NCBI GenBank assembly: GCA_946886805.1
Contig: CAMPJM010000128.1
Span: 1-9,430, forward strand
Source of the DNA: an uncultured Flammeovirgaceae bacterium
GTDB lineage: Bacteria > Bacteroidota > Bacteroidia > Cytophagales > Cyclobacteriaceae
DNA length: 9,430 nucleotides
Direction of reading: 5' to 3'
The notes beneath the pieces are model-generated. The model was not told the origin of the DNA. It saw nothing but the letters and a program-made list of their open reading frames with translations, and made no database searches. Of the stretch, positions 5,274-9,430 are shown one piece after another (the stretch's first letter is position 1; each line of letters starts with the position of its first letter). The position numbers and the translations under genes were made by a program.

Positions 5274-7574
5274 TTATATTTTTACGACCTTGTATGTTTT
5301 AGTATTAGCGCTATCCTCCACTCTAATGATATAAATATTAGGCACAAATCCGGATATATCCAAAACCGCATGATTGCCTTGTACCGTAGAAACTTCTTGA
5401 GTCAAAATAGAATTCCCCTCCATATCCTCGACAAAAATTGTGGTTGTAGCCCCATTGTCAAAATTCACAGGAATATTTAGCAATGAAACAGTTGGATTAG
5501 GAAAGGGTTCCGAGATATTTCGAACAGGCACATAAACCGAAGAAATGGGGGAATACGTACTTTTTCCATCAAAATCCGTTTGCAGCAGTCTATAGAATAC
5601 TTGCCCTTGGAGAAACCTATTGTCGTCGAAATGGTAAAAATTCTTTTTATTACTTGAACCTGCACCATCAATTTCTGCCAACAGAGTAAAACTCACACCA
5701 TCTTTGCTGGACTCAATTGTAAAATAATTATTGTTTGTCTCCGACATTGTAGCCCAATCCAAAGCAACAATGCTGTTTGAATAGGAAGCCGTAAAATAAA
5801 GCAATTCTACAGGCAAAAGCGTTTGGCTGCTAAAGATTGCAAAGGGCGAAAAAGATGTTATTCCTTCGCGACTAAAAGCAAACAAACTTCCTTCGGTTCC
5901 CGCAACGCCCGGAACTGGCTCATCCCAGGCACCATTGCTATAATGACTCAAGTATGAACTTTCAGCATCAAAATCAGTGAGCCCGTGCTCCTCAGAATAA
6001 TATACCTTCATTGTTACGTCAGAACCTCCGGAAACCTCTTCATCCACTAACCAGGTTCTATTTACCGCCTTTTCAGTTTGCGCTGTCCCAAACGGCATGC
6101 CATTATCCTGATATTCCGTATAAAGTCCATCAAGAACCCGAACCTTAAAAACGTCCTCAGCGCCTGAAGTTCTTTGTTTTAATACTACAGGATTATAGCT
6201 GCTATTGCCAACAGGAAAAAGCACGTCTGCATTTGATCGCGGAACAGTTAGGCCCAGGTTTCCGTTCCCATTTGTCACAATATAACTGTCCGAATTGCCC
6301 CCAGTTAATATTTTATTCTTGTTAAGAGTTAAATCAAAATCCCCCAAAACCAATTTTGATCCATCCAAAGTTAAATTTCCATTTACTAATAAATTATTGG
6401 AAAGATGTTTGGGGTTCAAACCGCGGATAATCAGATTTCCATAAACATCTGATTTTAATGTTTGAATATCAGTTTCGTTAGATGCCGCGTAAATTACCGT
6501 ACTTTCATCGGACAATTTTCCTAATTCAGGATTTAATGAGTTAGTTAAAATTAAGGTCCCATGATTTAAAACATCTATTTTACCTATAAATGGACTATTT
6601 TTCTTTACAGATACATTAACTTCATTTATTCCATCACCTATTACAATTTTTGAATTTGCTCCTAAAACTATGCTTTTATCAAGTTCTCTGCCTGACCCCT
6701 GTGTTATATGGAAAATCTGATTTTGTAATGAAAAATCTGTCGGGTTTCCCCCAGTTCCATTTTTATTCCTTGTCCATGTGTTTTTTTTATTTAAATCGCC
6801 GGTAGATTTTGCATAAAATACATTTATTTGAGGAGTTACGGATACGTCTTCTAATGCCAAACCATTCCCATTGGTATTGTCCAACGTAATGTACTGCCAT
6901 CTTAGCATGATCTCTTGCCCAGGCTGAAGGTTAATTTCAATTAATGTAAACTTTTTGTTTATCCGATGGGAGGCATCATTGCCATTTTTCCTTCCTGTCG
7001 GAGAAGTAGTGGATGGGGTGACAACATCCATATCATCCACGTTTATCCAATTAGCGGTATTCTCTATCACTGACGTAATAGGTGTGCCTACAGGTTTAAC
7101 GGCATAACTGAAATCAAATTTTGCAGCCTTGCCTGAATTATACCATTGTTCCAAGGTATAAGAAATCTCGAAATTACGGATGACCGCACCAGTATTGTTT
7201 TTTACTCTGAAACCAATATATCCACTGCCTGTATTTATGCCATTAGCCATTCCTCCTAAGGCTCTGTCAGAAGAACCACTATTTCCGTAACTATAAAAAT
7301 TCAACTCTGTATTGGTACCGTCATTACCACGGATTGGATAGGCTGGGTAGTCATAATTCTCGTGTTGCAAATACCATCCTGGAAGTGTCGTATTATTAAC
7401 AAACCAGCTTTGTGAAGTAGAAAAAGTTAAATTATTAAAATTCTGCGTATAAGTGTTATAGTTACTAAGACTTACCTGTGCAAAACCTGAAAGGGACATT
7501 GAAATAATCAGAATGGCAGTACAAAGCCATAGTAGTAGATTTTTTCGCTTTTGAATACTCATTTTACTTGTCAA
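5274..7574 (-). CDS. T9SS type A sorting domain-containing secreted protein
   Basis: This is a 766-residue exported protein. A basic start (KRK, 9-11) and hydrophobic segment (12-30) ending in SGFAQ form a signal peptide, probably cut after Gln33. Residues 35-248 are a beta-rich module (YTQNFNNL, GYIGFRVKNNTGAVIRNFEI, LALEDVSV) resembling jelly-roll-like N-terminal modules seen in other Bacteroidota secreted proteins. Residues 250-445 are repetitive, with many Asn, Gly and Leu, and suggest a beta-helix (NGNLTLDGSKLVLGDFDLTL). Residues 587-682 form the fibronectin-like module common just before the tail (LPVELLYFTASY, YFTIESSKDG, FYRLLQTDFDG). Residues 687-766 are the type A sorting signal, starting FPNP and ending YKVVKI. 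It should cross the inner membrane by Sec, leave through the type IX system and be attached to the surface or released. No catalytic motif is visible, so adhesion or a structural role is only a guess. M5 is an alternative start. Confidence 0.9.
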   Translation of the reverse strand: MTSKMSIQKRKNLLLWLCTAILIISMSLSGFAQVSLSNYNTYTQNFNNLTFSTSQSWFVNNTTLPGWYLQHENYDYPAYPIRGNDGTNTELNFYSYGNSGSSDRALGGMANGINTGSGYIGFRVKNNTGAVIRNFEISYTLEQWYNSGKAAKFDFSYAVKPVGTPITSVIENTANWINVDDMDVVTPSTTSPTGRKNGNDASHRINKKFTLIEINLQPGQEIMLRWQYITLDNTNGNGLALEDVSVTPQINVFYAKSTGDLNKKNTWTRNKNGTGGNPTDFSLQNQIFHITQGSGRELDKSIVLGANSKIVIGDGINEVNVSVKKNSPFIGKIDVLNHGTLILTNSLNPELGKLSDESTVIYAASNETDIQTLKSDVYGNLIIRGLNPKHLSNNLLVNGNLTLDGSKLVLGDFDLTLNKNKILTGGNSDSYIVTNGNGNLGLTVPRSNADVLFPVGNSSYNPVVLKQRTSGAEDVFKVRVLDGLYTEYQDNGMPFGTAQTEKAVNRTWLVDEEVSGGSDVTMKVYYSEEHGLTDFDAESSYLSHYSNGAWDEPVPGVAGTEGSLFAFSREGITSFSPFAIFSSQTLLPVELLYFTASYSNSIVALDWATMSETNNNYFTIESSKDGVSFTLLAEIDGAGSSNKKNFYHFDDNRFLQGQVFYRLLQTDFDGKSTYSPISSVYVPVRNISEPFPNPTVSLLNIPVNFDNGATTTIFVEDMEGNSILTQEVSTVQGNHAVLDISGFVPNIYIIRVEDSANTKTYKVVKI

Positions 7575-7889
7575 TTAAGATTTTTGCTTCCTCCCAATAA
7601 TAAATTCATATTGAGATAGAATCTTACATATATATCTTAATTAAAGAAAGGGTAACCGACCGCTCTGTGAAATATTCTATTTAACCTAAAGATCCTATCA
7701 TTTTAAGCAACAATTCCGTGCCGTACATGATTTTACAAATGTTAAATATGGAAAAAACAGTTCGCATAGACAGAATCTTGACGTACTGTTATTGATCGAT
7801 ACGAAGCATATCCTGAAAATCATTGTTCAAATAAAGGCTGGGATAAATTTATTACATCCGAAGATGTTCTTCATACGGTCAAGCAAAAA
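7575..7889. other. Intergenic region with a short inverted repeat and a coding-like remnant
   Basis: Near the secreted-protein start, AATTAAGAT (7573-7581) is mirrored by ATCTTAATT (7634-7642), nine perfect bases about 50 apart, in the presumed leader or promoter of that gene. No exact TAnnTTTG promoter was found on the minus strand. The plus-strand half from about 7696 onwards is entered separately as a possible pseudogene. Nothing else stands out. Confidence 0.4.
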
Positions 7890-7895
7890 CTATAA
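7696..7895 (+). pseudogene. Possible frameshifted remnant of an alpha/beta hydrolase gene
   Basis: Two plus-strand frames read like protein but neither has a credible start. The first, open from about 7696, includes VKYGKNSSHRQNLDV (7741-7785). This resembles the N-terminal YG...LDV signature of esterase-type alpha/beta hydrolases. A second frame, from about 7788 to the TAA at 7893-7895, gives IDRYEAYPENHC followed by SNKGWDKFITSEDVLHTV, loosely like the region where such enzymes carry HGGxW. The two join near 7790-7800, where a single frameshift could connect them. No HGG motif, catalytic serine or full domain is present, so this could not be active. The end overlaps the stop of the convergent rubredoxin gene by three bases. 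The resemblance is by eye only and could be chance. Confidence 0.3.
7848..7867 (-). terminator. UUCG tetraloop hairpin after the rubredoxin-fusion gene
   Basis: On the minus strand ACATC (7867-7863) and GATGT (7858-7854) close a UUCG tetraloop over a C-G pair, an unusually stable loop. AATAAATTTAT follows. It lies 22 bases past the stop codon. The five-pair stem and interrupted U-tract make it a weak terminator candidate at best. Confidence 0.35.
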
Positions 7896-9362
7896 TAGGT
7901 ATTCATAGTCAGCAGATGACACTGTAATCTCTTTAAAATTTTCCTCACCACTGCCACATAATTGGCATTTATACTCCTCCGCAATAGACTCAAACAAGGT
8001 TCCTTTAGCAACATTATTTTGTTCATCCCCATACCTGCTATCGTAAATACTCAAGCACGATTGGCATTGATGCACTTTTACTTTTTGCGAGTCTACTTTT
8101 TCCTTTTTGGGTGCTGGGGTTGATTTATCTTCCTCCAACAGAAGCTGATCGTAATAATGACGGCTCAACTGAATTAACAAAGCAGGCAGATCTTCTCTCA
8201 AAACATTTTTTGCGTAGGCGATTTTCTCCTGCTCGTTGGGATTAAATTTTTTGGTGTGGTAAATATTGTAAGATTCGAACAGATCAAAATCTCCTTCGTA
8301 TTTTGAGGTCGAATTTTGCTCAATGATGATAGATGAAAAAGTATTCATAGGGGTAGTTTTGATGGTAAAACTTAGTCCTAAGGTATTGATATCATTTTGA
8401 TCGAAGGTTCTGACGAGGAAACGTTTCAAATTCATAGCATCGAGATCAATAACTGGAGTATGCCAATAGAGCTCCAGCGACGAGTGACGGGTATTAATTC
8501 CAAATTTTCCCAATAATTTTTCCCATTTCAACAGCTGGCTATCGGGGATGCCCTTTACGATAAAGGATTTCCAAGGAGTGATCCCGATTTTACCTACGTT
8601 TGTTTCTGCACATAAGTCACACATGGCTTCCATAAAAGGAATATCATATTGATTGTTTCTCCAGTACAAACCCAGCCAATGTTGCCCGGCGGTCATCTTA
8701 TGAAAACCTTCGTAGTAAGGAAAAATATTCTCCGGTATTTTCAGCTCCTCTTTTCTTTCCTTCAGATCCATCTCTTTGTCAATCAACTGCACCAAATCTC
8801 TATGAGAAAATTTTGGGTTGAGCAACAACATATTTTCAAGAAACATACTGACCTCTGAGATTTGGCTGCTAAACACTAAAAACGGGCAACAAAAAGTATC
8901 TTCCTGCTCACAACAAAGGTAGAGGAACCAATAATTATCAATTGGGGAAGCAATAAAATTTAAATTTCCGGTAAAAAGAGGCACCAGTTTTTGCGCAGGA
9001 TCTACAATATTAATCTTGATCTTAGGCTGATAATTAAAATCCTCTAAAATATAGTGGTAGGTATCCGAATGCACCCAGGAAGTGGATGCGGTAATGCCCG
9101 AGGCTACGTAAGAGCTCACAATATTCTGGTTCTCAACCTCATGGAGTTCATAATTTATATGCATATCCTGACAAATGCTTTCCGATTTAAGGCTTTTAGC
9201 CAGAATTGGAAATAAGATGTCTTGTCGGGATCCGAAATGGACATAGTCCACTGCTGCCCGTTTAGCCGCACCCAATATTTTTTTTAATTGGGCAGGTGAG
9301 ACGATGCCTCCGTTGGTAAATACACGAAGCAAGGCTTCTTTTTCTTTGTTATAATCAGTCAT
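7890..9362 (-). CDS. Sulfite/nitrite reductase-like protein with C-terminal rubredoxin domain
   Basis: With the start at 9362 the protein has 490 residues. The N-terminal part resembles the ferredoxin-like half domain of nitrite and sulfite reductases (GGIVSPAQLKKIL at 18-30, VHFGSRQDILF at 41-51). A second such half follows, with VGKIGITPWKSFIVKGI (256-272). The paired Cys motifs that hold the [4Fe-4S] cluster and siroheme in true reductases are missing, so it should not reduce sulfite or nitrite itself. A Lys/Glu/Pro linker (about 412-430) leads to a rubredoxin domain with Cys433, Cys436, Cys466 and Cys469, the two CxxC pairs that bind one iron for single-electron transfer. It is probably a cytoplasmic electron carrier or partner. 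My recollection is that related proteins sit near nitrate/nitrite assimilation genes in Bacteroidota; no neighbour here can confirm it. A longer frame from 9422 adds 20 residues that look non-conserved. Confidence 0.82.
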   Translation of the reverse strand: MTDYNKEKEALLRVFTNGGIVSPAQLKKILGAAKRAAVDYVHFGSRQDILFPILAKSLKSESICQDMHINYELHEVENQNIVSSYVASGITASTSWVHSDTYHYILEDFNYQPKIKINIVDPAQKLVPLFTGNLNFIASPIDNYWFLYLCCEQEDTFCCPFLVFSSQISEVSMFLENMLLLNPKFSHRDLVQLIDKEMDLKERKEELKIPENIFPYYEGFHKMTAGQHWLGLYWRNNQYDIPFMEAMCDLCAETNVGKIGITPWKSFIVKGIPDSQLLKWEKLLGKFGINTRHSSLELYWHTPVIDLDAMNLKRFLVRTFDQNDINTLGLSFTIKTTPMNTFSSIIIEQNSTSKYEGDFDLFESYNIYHTKKFNPNEQEKIAYAKNVLREDLPALLIQLSRHYYDQLLLEEDKSTPAPKKEKVDSQKVKVHQCQSCLSIYDSRYGDEQNNVAKGTLFESIAEEYKCQLCGSGEENFKEITVSSADYEYLL

Positions 9363-9430
9363 AACTTTAATTTCTAATGTACAAGTGTGTAAATGAGCTG
9401 ATGAAATGGACTGATTGATCATGCTACTGC

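Noticed and set aside
9363..9422. 20-residue N-terminal extension of the rubredoxin-fusion protein
   Set aside because: The extension (Ser, His, Thr rich) lacks domain character, and the conserved part begins after the ATG at 9362. It remains possible, because the window ends before a promoter can be judged.

Overview
The window looks like chromosomal DNA of a member of the Bacteroidota, probably a free-living Cytophagia or Flavobacteriia-type bacterium. The supporting signs are AT-rich DNA, a large secreted protein ending in a type IX secretion (T9SS) sorting domain, a small ribosomal protein of the THX family, a promoter of the Bacteroidota type (TTG, 20 bp, TAnnTTTG), and poor Shine-Dalgarno sequences.

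Layout, left to right. Positions 1-255 are non-coding and hold CCCCTAAA-type palindromic repeats. The minus strand then carries trpG (256-828) and trpE (865-2298), the two subunits of anthranilate synthase. The 367-base gap upstream of trpE is not empty. On the minus strand it holds a complete tryptophan attenuator: a Bacteroidota-type promoter, a 17-codon leader peptide with two adjacent Trp codons, a possible antiterminator arm, and a GC-rich terminator with six U residues just before trpE. Its geometry fits classical ribosome-mediated attenuation and identifies the pair as a tryptophan enzyme rather than a PabA/PabB pair.

Divergent from trp, on the plus strand, lie a small two-helix membrane protein of unknown function (2666-2926) and a TANGO2/NRDE-family protein (3052-3816) ending in a near-perfect intrinsic terminator. 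The minus strand then carries four genes. They are an Rpn-type PD-(D/E)XK nuclease with a 24-bp tandem repeat in its tail (3881-4837), a THX ribosomal protein with a lysine-rich extension and its own terminator (4960-5145), a 766-residue T9SS-secreted surface protein (5274-7574), and a sulfite/nitrite-reductase-like protein fused to rubredoxin (7890-9362). The gap at 7575-7889 contains short coding-like stretches in shifted frames that may be the wreck of an alpha/beta hydrolase gene.

Apart from trpL-trpE-trpG, the genes do not form an obvious shared pathway. Each appears to be its own transcription unit, several with a recognisable terminator. I found no RNA genes, CRISPR array, insertion sequence or phage module. 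The items most worth a second look are the trp attenuator (apparently almost leaderless), the rubredoxin fusion that lacks siroheme ligands, and the Rpn nuclease with a possible nested small product.
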